The notes under the pieces: model-generated
Seen by the model: the letters and a program-made list of their open reading frames with translations, nothing else
What the model was told of the DNA's origin: nothing
Databases searched by the model: none
Part shown: piece after piece, positions 26,393-35,018 of the stretch
Position numbering within the stretch: position 1 is the stretch's first letter
How the letters are laid out: every line of letters begins with the position of its first letter
Program-made: the position numbers and the translations under genes
From: Alphaproteobacteria bacterium
GTDB taxonomy: Bacteria; Pseudomonadota; Alphaproteobacteria; Micavibrionales; UBA2020
Length of the DNA stretch: 64,000 nt
Direction: 5' to 3'
Assembly: GCA_025934695.1 (NCBI GenBank)
Contig: JAICWS010000002.1
Coordinates: forward strand, 124,001-188,000

Positions 26393-26394
26393 CG

Positions 26395-27783
26395 TCACAG
26401 GCTCCATTCCTTGAAGCCGCTTTTGGGCGTGGCCTGGCGCTTCAGCGCGGTTTCAAGCAGCGCCACGACATCGGCCTGTTTCGTCTCGCGCGCATACGAA
26501 AGCGCGGAACGCCCGTGCGCGTCGAACAGCCTGGGGTTCGCGCCCTTCGACAACAACAGGGACACGGCGGCGGACGATCTTTCGTGCACGGCGTGAATCA
26601 GCGGCGTGCGCGCATCATCCATCTGACGCGCATTCGGATTTGCGCCCGCTTCCAGCATCTGGCGCAAAAGATCCGTGTCTGATTTGTGGATGGTGTAGAA
26701 AATCGGCTGGAAACCCTCATTGTCGGCGCGTTCCTTGTCGACCGGATATTTGAGCAGCGCCGCGACCGCTTCCTTGCCGTTGGCCGACAGCGCAGCCGCA
26801 TGCAGCGGCGCCATGTTCGACCCCATGAGCGCCTGGTCCGGATCGGCGCCAGCATTGAGCAGCAGCTCCACGATGGCGCCGCGTGTCTTTCCGTCGGTAA
26901 TCTCCGGCGCCTGGCAGGCCATGAACAGCGCCGAGCCTTTCGGACTGTCGGGCTTGTTGAGATCCGCGCCATTGGCGATCAGCGTGCGGATGAGCGAGAT
27001 GTCGCTTTTTAAGATCGCGTGCTGCAGCGGCGTCACCCCATCGGCGTCCGCCGCGTTCACGTTCGAACCGAATTTCAGCATCTTGTTCACGATAGGGGCC
27101 TGTCCGCGCTCGACCGCGAGCTGGAAGGCTGTGCGCTTCTTGGCGTCGGTCTGCACGAAGAATTCATTGATGCCCTGCGCCACGGCGGGGAAATCCAGCA
27201 GCCGGTCCGCGACTTCCGGATGACGTCTCGCGATCGCGACAAGCAGCGGCGTCGCGCCGTTTCCCGTGGTCTCGTTGCCGTCCGCGCCGGCGGAAATCAT
27301 CGCCGCGACGAGGTTCGGGTTGTTCTTCTCGCAGGCGCGGTGCAGCAGCGTGAAGCCGTCCGAGGTGCGCTCTCCGGGCGTATAGCCGCCGAAGCGCGTC
27401 AGCAACTCGGCCATGTCGGCTTTGCCGAAATTGACGGCGTCGGCCAGCGGCGTGCGCGTCGGGTCGTCGCCATGCGGGGCCTTCGGGTTCGCGCCCGCTT
27501 CCAGCAGCAGGCGCGCCGCGTCCGTCGCGTTGTTGCGCGCGGCCAGGTGCAGCGCGGTGTCGCCGCCCGCGCCCGGCGCATTCAGATCGATGCCGTCTTC
27601 GATGAATTTCTTCACCTCGGCGGTCCTGTTATATTTCACGGCGCGGAAGAAAGCAGCGGCATCGGGGGGCGGCTTGTCGGCGCGCGGCTGCGTCAGCTTG
27701 CCGAAAGCGTCGGTGATCTGTCCGAAGACCTTGTCGATGCCCTCGCGCTGATCGTCGCGATCGTTGTCGTTGTCATGCGCCAT
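26395..27783 (-). CDS. Ankyrin repeat protein, 462 aa
   Basis: The N-terminus is acidic and hydrophilic (AHDNDNDRDDQREGIDKVFGQ), similar in style to the Asp/Asn block of the 608-aa protein. Ankyrin repeats follow from about residue 45 to the end (GDTALHLAARNNATDAARLLLEAGANP, GFTLLHRACEKNNPNLVAAMISAGADG). The start at 27783 is preferred over an ATG 18 codons upstream, although the ribosome site is weak. It is the first gene of the four-gene ankyrin block. Confidence 0.88.
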   Translation of the reverse strand: MAHDNDNDRDDQREGIDKVFGQITDAFGKLTQPRADKPPPDAAAFFRAVKYNRTAEVKKFIEDGIDLNAPGAGGDTALHLAARNNATDAARLLLEAGANPKAPHGDDPTRTPLADAVNFGKADMAELLTRFGGYTPGERTSDGFTLLHRACEKNNPNLVAAMISAGADGNETTGNGATPLLVAIARRHPEVADRLLDFPAVAQGINEFFVQTDAKKRTAFQLAVERGQAPIVNKMLKFGSNVNAADADGVTPLQHAILKSDISLIRTLIANGADLNKPDSPKGSALFMACQAPEITDGKTRGAIVELLLNAGADPDQALMGSNMAPLHAAALSANGKEAVAALLKYPVDKERADNEGFQPIFYTIHKSDTDLLRQMLEAGANPNARQMDDARTPLIHAVHERSSAAVSLLLSKGANPRLFDAHGRSALSYARETKQADVVALLETALKRQATPKSGFKEWSL

Positions 27784-27916
27784 CAAAACTGCCTGCTTTT
27801 CCCATAAGGGTATAGCACTTGAGGCCGGGAGCATCAACAGCTTATGAAAAGATTGTCGGCGGCCAAGCGGCTGAATTTCCGCGTAAAAATTCTTATTCCA
27901 TAATATGCGCGGTATG

Positions 27917-28984
27917 TCAGGGCGCTGGCGGACGGGGTTTCGGCGTGGATGCGAGCATCAGTTGATAAACCGCGCCGCGCCATGATGCGTCGCCCTGCGT
28001 CTGCGGGTTTTCATGACGGATGGCTTCCAGCGCCGCGAGCTGCTGCTGCGTGCCGGCGGAAACGCCCGATATCCTCACGTCACCGAAGTTGATGAAATCC
28101 TCGCTGTTGGCCAGGTAGGCGAGGTTATGGCGGCCGAGGCGTGCGACCAAATCGGCGGGCGGCATATCTCCTTGGAACAGCGCCGGGTCTTTCAGCGCGC
28201 CGGGGTTTTCCTTTTCGAATGTTTCGATGCCGTGAAGGATCGTGTTCTCGTAATGCATGCGCAGCCCCGGCGTCGCATAAAAACTTTTGAAGACGCGTTT
28301 CATCCAGTTCTGCGGCGCGCCGCCCGCCGCGAGCTCCGGCTTCGCGAGCTCGATGAGGCGCGGGCCGAAGGCGATGCCCATCGATTCCGCCGCGGCATCC
28401 AGCGCTTGCGGGAACAGCAGCCGTTCGCCGGGATCGCCCGCCGCGCATTGCGACAATTCCACGGCGAAAAGGAATTCATGCGCGCGCGCATCGGCTTCCA
28501 TCGCCAGCAACTGCCGGATCGCAGCCAACGGATGCAGCGTGCTGACGCGCATGTCGAGGCCGCCCTCCACGATCTGGCTCACGTGCGTCAGCTCATGCGC
28601 GAGTATGAAAGCCATGCGCAAGGGATCGTCGCAGCCCCTCAGGTTGATGCGCTTGTTCGCATGGTCGGTGCTGCCGAAGGTCGCCGCCTCGAATGCCGCG
28701 CCGGCGCCGCTGATCGCGGGCGGATCGACGTTGATACGATAGCCTTCGTGGATCGCGATCGCCGCGAACTTCCGCGCGGTCGGGCTTTGCGACAGGATCA
28801 GCAGCGCCGCTTTCACCGCGTCCGGCCGTTCCCGGAAACCCGGCGTATCGAGAATGGGCAGCTCCACCGGCGCCCGCACGCCCACGAGGCCATCGCCCGC
28901 CGGGCGCGGCACCGCCGGGAAGACATCCGGCGTCAGCGCAAACCAGTCGTCGGCGGCATCGTTGAAATCGTCCTGGAGGGCCAT
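27917..28984 (-). CDS. Putative HELTH metallopeptidase (LSQSPT family)
   Basis: This 355-aa soluble protein carries the zincin motif HELTH at residues 130-134 (RMAFILAHELTHVSQ) and, about 30 residues later, LLAMEADARAHEF, which could supply the third metal ligand. It begins its core with LLILSQSPTARKF.....HEGYRI, also seen in the protein at 46267-47523 (FILSQSPTGRD....KEGYRI...HESVH...IEADAYA), so the two are paralogues. It may belong to a DUF6782-type putative metallopeptidase group; this is from memory. No signal peptide. The C-terminus is a Lys/Pro tail (TPKPRPPAP). Confidence 0.7.
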   Translation of the reverse strand: MALQDDFNDAADDWFALTPDVFPAVPRPAGDGLVGVRAPVELPILDTPGFRERPDAVKAALLILSQSPTARKFAAIAIHEGYRINVDPPAISGAGAAFEAATFGSTDHANKRINLRGCDDPLRMAFILAHELTHVSQIVEGGLDMRVSTLHPLAAIRQLLAMEADARAHEFLFAVELSQCAAGDPGERLLFPQALDAAAESMGIAFGPRLIELAKPELAAGGAPQNWMKRVFKSFYATPGLRMHYENTILHGIETFEKENPGALKDPALFQGDMPPADLVARLGRHNLAYLANSEDFINFGDVRISGVSAGTQQQLAALEAIRHENPQTQGDASWRGAVYQLMLASTPKPRPPAP

Positions 28985-29458
28985 TATCGTTATATTTTCG
29001 CGGTTTATGGGTAAATTAACCGCGTTAAGTTATCATAATAGATATGAAGCACAAGGCCTTTTTCGGCTTAGGCTCTTTAAGAATTCGCTTATTTAACAGC
29101 TGTTTAGGAATTTTAACCGCAACCTGGTGGATCATATAGACACGACCCCAAGGATATGGGCGTCCGCATCGTCAGATCGAAAAGGCGGCGTATTGGCGGG
29201 GCGGGACAACTTGAATCCGCGAAGCCAGCGTCTAATTCCTTTATGTAATAGCAGCAGCCGCAAGATGCTCCTTCTGGTTTAGTTGTTGCGGCATGGGATT
29301 GAATACAATAGAATTTTAGGACTTGGGTTTCAGGGCAGGTCCGCCATCGGCGCCGTCGACTATATATTAATATATGAACGCGCGCTTTTGGGTCTAAAGC
29401 CCCTGAATGAACCCGTCTAAGGGTGATCTTCACAACGACTGACAAGGGCGAAAGATTC
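28985..29458. other. Intergenic region upstream of the Dot/Icm cluster, 474 bp
   Basis: This divergent region should hold the promoters of the HELTH gene (minus) and of the dot/icm operon (plus). It is clearly more AT-rich than its surroundings. It contains TTATCATAATAGATATGAAG (29030-29049) and a perfect 14-bp AT palindrome at 29362-29375. I see no convincing coding sequence, tRNA or terminator in it. Confidence 0.5.
29362..29375. promoter_or_regulatory. AT-rich palindrome upstream of dotI
   Basis: ATATATTAATATAT is a perfect 14-bp palindrome about 85 nt before the first dotI-like gene. It may provide a -10 region or a binding site for a nucleoid protein or regulator. No matching -35 is obvious. 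Confidence 0.3.
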
Positions 29459-30367
29459 ATGGCGACAGTGGACCAGGAACCGGAAGAAGGGGCTCCGGAA
29501 GAGGAAATGGCGGAAGAAGGAGCGGAGCCGGTTAACGCGCCGCCCGCGCCGCCGGAAAGCCCGCTGATCGGACTCGTGCGCGCCCTTGGCGGCAAGACCG
29601 GCAGCAAGGCGCCCGTCCCCGCGAAAGGCGCGAAAGTTCCCGCCAAGCAAGGCGCCGCCAAGGTGCCAGCCGTCGCCGGCAAGCAGGCGATGGCCCAGCA
29701 GGCCGCCGCCCAGCAAAAGCAGCTCAACCCCGGCAAGGCGCCGCCGATCCAGGGCCCGCTCGTGACCATCGTCACGCGCAACGAATTCTACCGCGACGGC
29801 TTCCGCAACCTTATCAAGATCGCGATCCTCGAGGGCGTCGTCATCATCGGCCTCATCCTCACGCTGCTCGTCTACATCCAGGCCTCGCAGCCGCAGGACC
29901 GCTACTTTGCGACGACGGCCGACGGCCGCATCATGCAGATGCTGCCGCTCGACCAGCCCAACATGGATACGCCCGCGCTTCTCTCCTGGGTCGCGTCCGC
30001 CGCCTCCGACGTGATGACCTTCAACTACACCGATTACCAGCGCCGCCTGCAGCAATCCTCCAAGCACTTCACGAAAGTGGGCTGGGAAACCTTCGCCTCC
30101 GCGCTGCAGCGCTCGCGCATCATCGACGCGGTGACCGCGCAGAGCCAGATGGTCTCGGCGCAGCCCAAGTCGGCGCCGGTGCTGATCCAGGAAGGACCGC
30201 TCGGCGGCAAATACCGCTGGGTCGTCTCGATGCCGCTCGTCGTGAACTACAAGGGGCAGCAGACGTCGCGCTCCGACACGCTGAACCTGAACCTCGTGAT
30301 CGAACGGGTGGCGGCGCTCGAGAACCCGAACGGCGTCGGCATCGCGCAATGGATCGCGACGCAATAA
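29459..30367 (+). CDS. dotI: DotI/IcmL family type IVB secretion protein (first copy)
   Basis: This 302-aa inner-membrane protein belongs to the Dot/Icm core, where DotI forms a periplasmic ring related to VirB8. It has a long Ala/Lys/Pro-rich cytosolic part (1-100), the IcmL motif VTRNEFYRDGFRNL (about 104-118), one membrane helix (about 121-141), and a periplasmic domain with SWVASAASDVMTFNYTDY and GKYRWVVSMPLVV. The cytosolic part is longer than in Legionella DotI. It occupies the position of icmM/dotJ in the Legionella order, but unlike DotJ it keeps the periplasmic domain. The ATG at 29459 is used because the in-frame start at 29423 lacks a ribosome site. Confidence 0.85.
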   Translation: MATVDQEPEEGAPEEEMAEEGAEPVNAPPAPPESPLIGLVRALGGKTGSKAPVPAKGAKVPAKQGAAKVPAVAGKQAMAQQAAAQQKQLNPGKAPPIQGPLVTIVTRNEFYRDGFRNLIKIAILEGVVIIGLILTLLVYIQASQPQDRYFATTADGRIMQMLPLDQPNMDTPALLSWVASAASDVMTFNYTDYQRRLQQSSKHFTKVGWETFASALQRSRIIDAVTAQSQMVSAQPKSAPVLIQEGPLGGKYRWVVSMPLVVNYKGQQTSRSDTLNLNLVIERVAALENPNGVGIAQWIATQ

Positions 30368-30385
30368 CTTAAGGAGTACCAGGGC

Positions 30386-31036
30386 ATGGCCGCTCCGGAA
30401 CAGCAGACCGCCACCGCGAAGGAAACGCCGCCGCCGTCGGACGTCGAAATCCAGTCCTACGCCGACGGATTCAAATACATCCTCTGGTTCATCAAGCTCG
30501 AGAGCGTCGCGATCGTCGTCATGATGGTCATCGTGCTCTACACCTTCATCAACTACCGCCCGCAGGACAGCTATTACGCCATCGGCGTGCAAGGCAACCA
30601 GGAAAAACTCGTCGACGTGAAAGAGCCCAACGTCAACAAGGCCGCGCTGCTCGCCTGGATTGCAGCGGCCGCGACGCAGGCGACGACGTTCGGCTTCGAC
30701 AACGTCGATGAAACTTTCGACAAGGCGCGGAAAAACTTTTCGCCCGATGGGTGGAAAAGTTTTTATGATGCGCTGACACACTCGGGGCTTATCACGAACG
30801 TCGTTAAATACCAGCAGATCCTCACCTCCATTCCCATAACGACTCCCACGATTCTCGCCGAGGGTCTTCTCGAGGGTCAGTACCGCTGGGTCGTGCAGGT
30901 CGTCCTCGTCCAGACCGTGCGCGCGGGCACGAAGAAGCAGACGCGCTACGTTCCGGTCACGATGATACTTGTCAAAATGCCGACGCACGACAATCCGATG
31001 GGCGTCGGCATCAATACCTGGGTCGAAGCGTCTTAA
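30386..31036 (+). CDS. dotI: DotI/IcmL family type IVB secretion protein (second copy)
   Basis: This 216-aa protein has a short cytosolic tail, one membrane helix (about residues 33-55) and a periplasmic VirB8-like domain. It parallels the first copy: YRPQDSYYA versus SQPQDRYFA, LLAWIAAAATQATTFGFDNVD versus LLSWVASAASDVMTFNYTDY, and GQYRWVVQVVLV versus GKYRWVVSMPLV. The EFYRDGFR motif is degraded to SYADGFK. It sits at the icmL position, directly before dotH. Two full-length, diverged DotI proteins could form a hetero-oligomer like the DotI-DotJ complex. Confidence 0.82.
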   Translation: MAAPEQQTATAKETPPPSDVEIQSYADGFKYILWFIKLESVAIVVMMVIVLYTFINYRPQDSYYAIGVQGNQEKLVDVKEPNVNKAALLAWIAAAATQATTFGFDNVDETFDKARKNFSPDGWKSFYDALTHSGLITNVVKYQQILTSIPITTPTILAEGLLEGQYRWVVQVVLVQTVRAGTKKQTRYVPVTMILVKMPTHDNPMGVGINTWVEAS

Positions 31037-31175
31037 GATGTTAAAACCACTGTCCAATCCGGTGCGAGTAGGGTATAAATTAATTCATTCCGCACCGCGA
31101 TCGCGCGGTTAGTGCAGGGTTTGGCGCCTTCGATCACAGGCGCTCTGTCGCGGGACAATGGGAGGAGACAGGGGA

Positions 31176-32312
31176 ATGAAGCGCTTACTTTCGGGCATCG
31201 TGATTTGCGCATTTATCGGTTTGAGGGCGTCAGGCGTCTTCGCGCAGGATCTCGATAACTCCAAAGATAAATTCGAAGACTTCCAGGCAAAAGTGAAAGC
31301 GGCGACGAAAACCAAGGAAGCTGCGCCCGCTTCCACGGCGCCTGGCGCCGCGCCCGGCGGCGATGCTGCGCCCGCCAGCCCCTTGGGCCCGGCCGGCGAT
31401 CTTCCCCTCGGCGGCGCGGGCGGTGCCGGCGACACGGCGGCTGCCGGCGGCGGCGCTCCGCAAACGCCCGAAGAGCTGCAGGCGATGATGGAACAGGAAG
31501 CCGCCGACCAGCAGAAGAAACTCGAGGAAGCGACCTTCGACATGGCGCTCAAGCAGCTCCTGCCGCTCTCTCCCCAGCAGATCCGCACCACGCTCGACAA
31601 ATTCCGCGAAAGCCGCGAAGCGGCCGAAACGCCGTTGACGGTGCCCGAGCCGCGCACGGAAGTGCAGACGGCGTCGCTCGACCCGACGGCCGAACCCCTG
31701 GTCGTGCGCATGGCGCCCGGCAACGTCACCACGCTCACCTTCCTCGACGCGACGGGCGCGCCCTGGCCGATCCAGGACATGAGCTGGGCGGGTCCTTTCA
31801 CGATCCAGCCGCCTGAATCGGGCGCGAACCTGGTCCGCATCTCTCCCACGACGGCGCACGGCGTCGGCAACGTCTCGATCCGCCTCGTCGACATGGTGAC
31901 GCCGCTCGTCATGCGCATGACGACGGGCATCGACTGGGTCCACTACCGCCTCGACGTGCGCATCCCCAAGCCAGGCCCTCTCGCGAAGACGCCGATCATC
32001 GAATACGGCGGACTCAAGACCGTGGCGGGCAAGGACGAACAGATGGTCAGCGTTCTCGACGGCACGCCGCCGCAGGGCGCGCAGCGCGTCAAGGTCGAAG
32101 GCGTCGACGGGCGCACCACCGCTTACCTGATGTCGGGCCGCGTCTACCTGCGCACGCCGCTCACGCTGCTCTCGCCGGGCTGGGATGCGTCCGTGTCCTC
32201 CGCCGACGGCGTCAGCGTTTACGCCTTCAACAGCGCGCCTGTGGTCCTGCTTTCAGACGAAGGCCGGATGGTCAAGGCCCATATCCTTTCCGATGAGGTG
32301 ACCACGCCATGA
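31176..32312 (+). CDS. dotH: DotH/IcmK type IVB secretion outer-membrane complex protein
   Basis: This 378-aa protein has a signal peptide ending near GVFAQDL, an Ala/Pro/Gly-rich linker (about 40-115) and the conserved DotH domain (about 135-375; LPLSPQQIRTTLDKFRESREAAE and the later VTTLTFLDATGAPWPIQDMSWAG). In Legionella DotH sits in the outer-membrane core complex with DotC, DotD and DotG. The ATG at 31176 follows AGGGGA and begins a normal signal peptide. Its stop overlaps dotG by 4 nt. Confidence 0.9.
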   Translation: MKRLLSGIVICAFIGLRASGVFAQDLDNSKDKFEDFQAKVKAATKTKEAAPASTAPGAAPGGDAAPASPLGPAGDLPLGGAGGAGDTAAAGGGAPQTPEELQAMMEQEAADQQKKLEEATFDMALKQLLPLSPQQIRTTLDKFRESREAAETPLTVPEPRTEVQTASLDPTAEPLVVRMAPGNVTTLTFLDATGAPWPIQDMSWAGPFTIQPPESGANLVRISPTTAHGVGNVSIRLVDMVTPLVMRMTTGIDWVHYRLDVRIPKPGPLAKTPIIEYGGLKTVAGKDEQMVSVLDGTPPQGAQRVKVEGVDGRTTAYLMSGRVYLRTPLTLLSPGWDASVSSADGVSVYAFNSAPVVLLSDEGRMVKAHILSDEVTTP

Positions 32313-33649
32313 CGAACAACGAGAACGAGAACGACATCGATATCGATGCGCAGGAGGACTTCGAGAAGGAGCCGCAGCAGAAGGCGTCCCTGAAGGAAAC
32401 CTGGGACTCGAACCCGCTGCTGAAAATCGCGGCGGTGGTCCTTGTCATCGCGCTGCTGGGCGGCGCCTACTTCATCTTCCTCGGCAAGGACGAGGAGATG
32501 AACAAGTCGGCGGTCGGCGGCGGCACGGACATCAAGCAGACGGTCGGCACCGAAGCCAACGACCCCGAATACGCGAAAAAAGTCGCGGAGATGAACAAGA
32601 AGAACGCCGAAGTGGCGAAGGAAACGGGACAGTCCAACATTCCCGTCCCGATCGCGCCGGCGGAGAACCAGACGCTGGCGCTGCCCAACACGCCGGCGGC
32701 GCCCAACGGCGATCCGCTCGCCGAATGGCGCGCCAAGACCGAGGCGAAGCGCGTGAAGATGGAACAGGAACAGGCGCCCGAGGAAAAAGAGGCCGAGCAG
32801 CCTGAAGTCGTTCCGATGGTGACGCCGATCCACCCGCAGCCGACCATGAAGATGGATCCCAACGCCGCCCGCCAGCTCGCCGAACAGATGCGCACCGTCA
32901 TCTCGACGCAGACGCCCGTCATGCCGAGCCGCATGACCGTGACGCAGAAGCAGTCGCCTTATACCGTCAAGCTCAGGAAAGACGAAGAAGAAGCCCGCAC
33001 GAAAGGCGGCAACACGAAACTGGCGTCCGCCAGCAGCAGCGGCGGCGGCAGTGTCAGCGGCGGCGGGGGCTCCGTTCCCGAGCGCGCCAAGGCCAAGACC
33101 ATCGTGACGGCGGGCTCCATCGCCTATGCCCAGCTCATCAACGACCTGAACTCGGACGTGAAAGGCCCCGCGCTTGCGCAGGTGCTTTCCGGCCCATTCG
33201 AAGGCGGCCGTGCGCTGGGCCAGTTCCAGAAGCAGGACGAATACCTGACGCTGACCTTCAACCATATCGTCAAGGACGGCATCAGCTATAACGTCAACGC
33301 CATCGCTGTCGACGAGAACACGAGCTTGACAGGCATTAATTCCGACGTAGATCACCATTATCTGGCGCGGATCATCATCCCGGCGGCGGCCCAGTTCATC
33401 GAGGGCTATTCGACGGCAGCCTCGCAACCGCCGCAGCAGGCGAATACGACGGGCAGCGTCGTGACGACCACGACCTCCCAGCCGACGCTTCATGAGCAAG
33501 TCATGAAGGGCGCGGCGCAGGCGGCCCAGAACGCGGCCCAGATCCTCTCGCAGGATGCGCCGAAGGATATCACGGTGAAACTCTGGCACGGCACCACGAT
33601 GGGGCTGCTGTTCACGGAGGCGGTTACAACGGGGAGTGCAGAGCAATGA
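32309..33649 (+). CDS. dotG: DotG/IcmE type IVB secretion channel protein (short form)
   Basis: This 446-aa protein has an acidic Asn/Asp-rich cytosolic start, one membrane helix (about residues 44-59), a charged linker and a C-terminal VirB10/TrbI-like domain beginning at KTIVTAGSIAYAQLINDLNSD (about residue 262) and running through FEGGRALGQF and YLTLTFNHIVKDGISYNVNAIAVD. Legionella DotG is about 1,050 residues because of a long pentapeptide-like repeat region, absent here. A Gly/Ser run (SSSGGGSVSGGGGSV) precedes the C-terminal domain. It overlaps dotH and dotF by 4 nt each. Confidence 0.9.
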   Translation: MTNNENENDIDIDAQEDFEKEPQQKASLKETWDSNPLLKIAAVVLVIALLGGAYFIFLGKDEEMNKSAVGGGTDIKQTVGTEANDPEYAKKVAEMNKKNAEVAKETGQSNIPVPIAPAENQTLALPNTPAAPNGDPLAEWRAKTEAKRVKMEQEQAPEEKEAEQPEVVPMVTPIHPQPTMKMDPNAARQLAEQMRTVISTQTPVMPSRMTVTQKQSPYTVKLRKDEEEARTKGGNTKLASASSSGGGSVSGGGGSVPERAKAKTIVTAGSIAYAQLINDLNSDVKGPALAQVLSGPFEGGRALGQFQKQDEYLTLTFNHIVKDGISYNVNAIAVDENTSLTGINSDVDHHYLARIIIPAAAQFIEGYSTAASQPPQQANTTGSVVTTTTSQPTLHEQVMKGAAQAAQNAAQILSQDAPKDITVKLWHGTTMGLLFTEAVTTGSAEQ

Positions 33650-34809
33650 CCAACGCAGAAAATTTCGACGCTGACGTCGAGCAGGGCGCGGACGAGGAAT
33701 TCTCGGACGCGCCGGCCGAAGAAGCGGCGGCCGCCCCCGCGGAAGCCGCAGCTGACGCGCCGAAAAAATCCGGTGGCGGCCTTGTGAAAGTCCTGCTGCT
33801 TCTCGTCGTGGCCGGCCTCGGCGGCGCTGCCGGCGCCGTCAAGATGGGCCTGATTGAATCTCCCGTGCCGATCCCGGGCCTGTCGCCGCCCGCCGCCGCA
33901 ATGGCTGCGCCTTCCGCAGCGCCGAAACAGATGGCGTCTGCTCCCGCTGATGCACCCGCGAAGCCGGTCCAGGTCGCCCAGGCAGGCATGCCCGCGCCGG
34001 TCTCCGGCCCCGATGCTTCTCCGCCGCCCCAGTCCGCAATGCCCGGCATCGCCCCGCAGTCGGGCGAGTCCGGTTTGCCCAGCCCCGCGCTGACGGCGCC
34101 CGCCCCGATCACGCCGGCGCCTGCCACCGCAAACGGCATCAGCCCGCCCACGCCCGAATTGACGCCGTCCGCGCCCGCCGGCGCACCCGGCATCGCGCCG
34201 CCCGATCTTGGAAAGCCTTCCGCGCCGCCCGCGATCGTGGCGCCCGCCGCAACGCCCGCAGCGCCGCCCATTGAAGCGGCGGCACCGCCCGCCGTCGGCA
34301 ATCCCGAAGAAGCCGGCAAGCTCCAGAAACTCGACGACCGCATTACCACGCTCGAACAGGGCATCGGCGACCTCAAGGGCAATGCCGTCAGCAAATCCGA
34401 TATCGATGCGCTGAAGGCCAGCATCGACAAGCTGCAGCAGGACGTCGACGCGCTGAAGAAGAACCCGCCCGCGGCCTCTGCCGCAGGTGCGCCCGCCGCC
34501 ATGCCGGCAAAGAAGCACGGCCGCGCAACAGCGGCCGCCACGCCTGCCGCAGGTGCGCACAGGACGGCCTCCGGCCGCCACGGACATCACCATGCTATGG
34601 CCGCGGCCCCCGCGAAGATGGAATCTTCGTCCTGGGTGCTGAGATCGGCAAAGCCCGGCATGGCCTGGATCGCAGAACCCGGCTCCGCCGAAATCCGCAC
34701 CGTGAGCGTCGGCGAAACCCTCAAAGGGGTCGGCAAGGTGACGTCGATCAGCCAGGATGAAAGCGGCCATTGGGTCGTTAACGGTACCAAGGGCAAAATT
34801 AACCAGTAG
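33646..34809 (+). CDS. dotF: DotF/IcmG-like type IVB secretion protein
   Basis: This 387-aa protein has an acidic cytosolic N-terminus, one membrane helix (about residues 46-66), a very long Ala/Pro-rich periplasmic linker (about 70-220), a coiled coil (about 225-280, KLDDRITTLEQGIGDLKGN and LKASIDKLQQDVDALKKN), and a C-terminal domain beginning SSSWVLRSAKPGMAWIAEPGS. The order membrane helix, coiled coil, C-domain and the position between dotG and dotE match DotF. Sequence similarity to Legionella DotF is weak, so the name rests mainly on position and layout. Confidence 0.65.
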   Translation: MTNAENFDADVEQGADEEFSDAPAEEAAAAPAEAAADAPKKSGGGLVKVLLLLVVAGLGGAAGAVKMGLIESPVPIPGLSPPAAAMAAPSAAPKQMASAPADAPAKPVQVAQAGMPAPVSGPDASPPPQSAMPGIAPQSGESGLPSPALTAPAPITPAPATANGISPPTPELTPSAPAGAPGIAPPDLGKPSAPPAIVAPAATPAAPPIEAAAPPAVGNPEEAGKLQKLDDRITTLEQGIGDLKGNAVSKSDIDALKASIDKLQQDVDALKKNPPAASAAGAPAAMPAKKHGRATAAATPAAGAHRTASGRHGHHHAMAAAPAKMESSSWVLRSAKPGMAWIAEPGSAEIRTVSVGETLKGVGKVTSISQDESGHWVVNGTKGKINQ

Positions 34810-34817
34810 TTAACTTT

Positions 34818-34832
34818 TGAGAATCATTCTCA
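34818..34832. promoter_or_regulatory. Fur-box-like palindrome between dotF and dotE
   Basis: TGAGAATCATTCTCA is a perfect 7-1-7 inverted repeat. It differs from the classic Fur core TGATAATCATTATCA by one symmetrical base pair in each half. It lies 9 nt after the dotF stop codon and about 190 nt before dotE, where a second promoter of the cluster would be expected. Iron-dependent control is inferred from the motif alone. Confidence 0.55.
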
Positions 34833-34840
34833 CGACTGGC

Positions 34841-34860
34841 GCAAATTCGGCTAAATTTGC
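34841..34860 (+). terminator. Weak hairpin after dotF
   Basis: GCAAATT (34841-34847) and AATTTGC (34854-34860) can pair around a 6-nt loop, followed by CTCGAATTTTATC. The stem is AT-rich and the T-run short, so it could be a weak attenuator between dotF and the rest of the cluster, or chance. Confidence 0.25.
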
Positions 34861-35018
34861 CTCGAATTTTATCTATCTGCTGTGAGGGGAACAAATTAAA
34901 TTCCTCATTAAAAACAGTATCTTATCCGGCTACTTCGGCGCTGAATATTTGCAGAATGTTCAAAAAGATGTTGTAATAGAGGTATTAGTTGTCCTTGGCA
35001 TGAATGAGGGTGTATTCA

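Noticed and set aside
22568-28986. Plus-strand frames opposite the ankyrin genes, some nearly 500 codons
   Set aside because: They have periodic composition because the ankyrin genes are repetitive, with no domain signal and no ribosome sites in sensible places.
29417-31057. A 546-codon open frame on the minus strand opposite the two dotI genes
   Set aside because: It is Arg/His/Asp/Val-rich without any family motif and lies wholly opposite two well-supported membrane-protein genes. High GC removes stop codons from the opposite strand; many similar frames occur opposite the pepF, pntB, dotH, dotG, dotO and ankyrin genes.
34818-34832. The Fur-like palindrome as a terminator hairpin
   Set aside because: A 7-bp stem with a 1-nt loop cannot form a stable RNA hairpin and no T-run follows, so a protein-binding site is the better reading.
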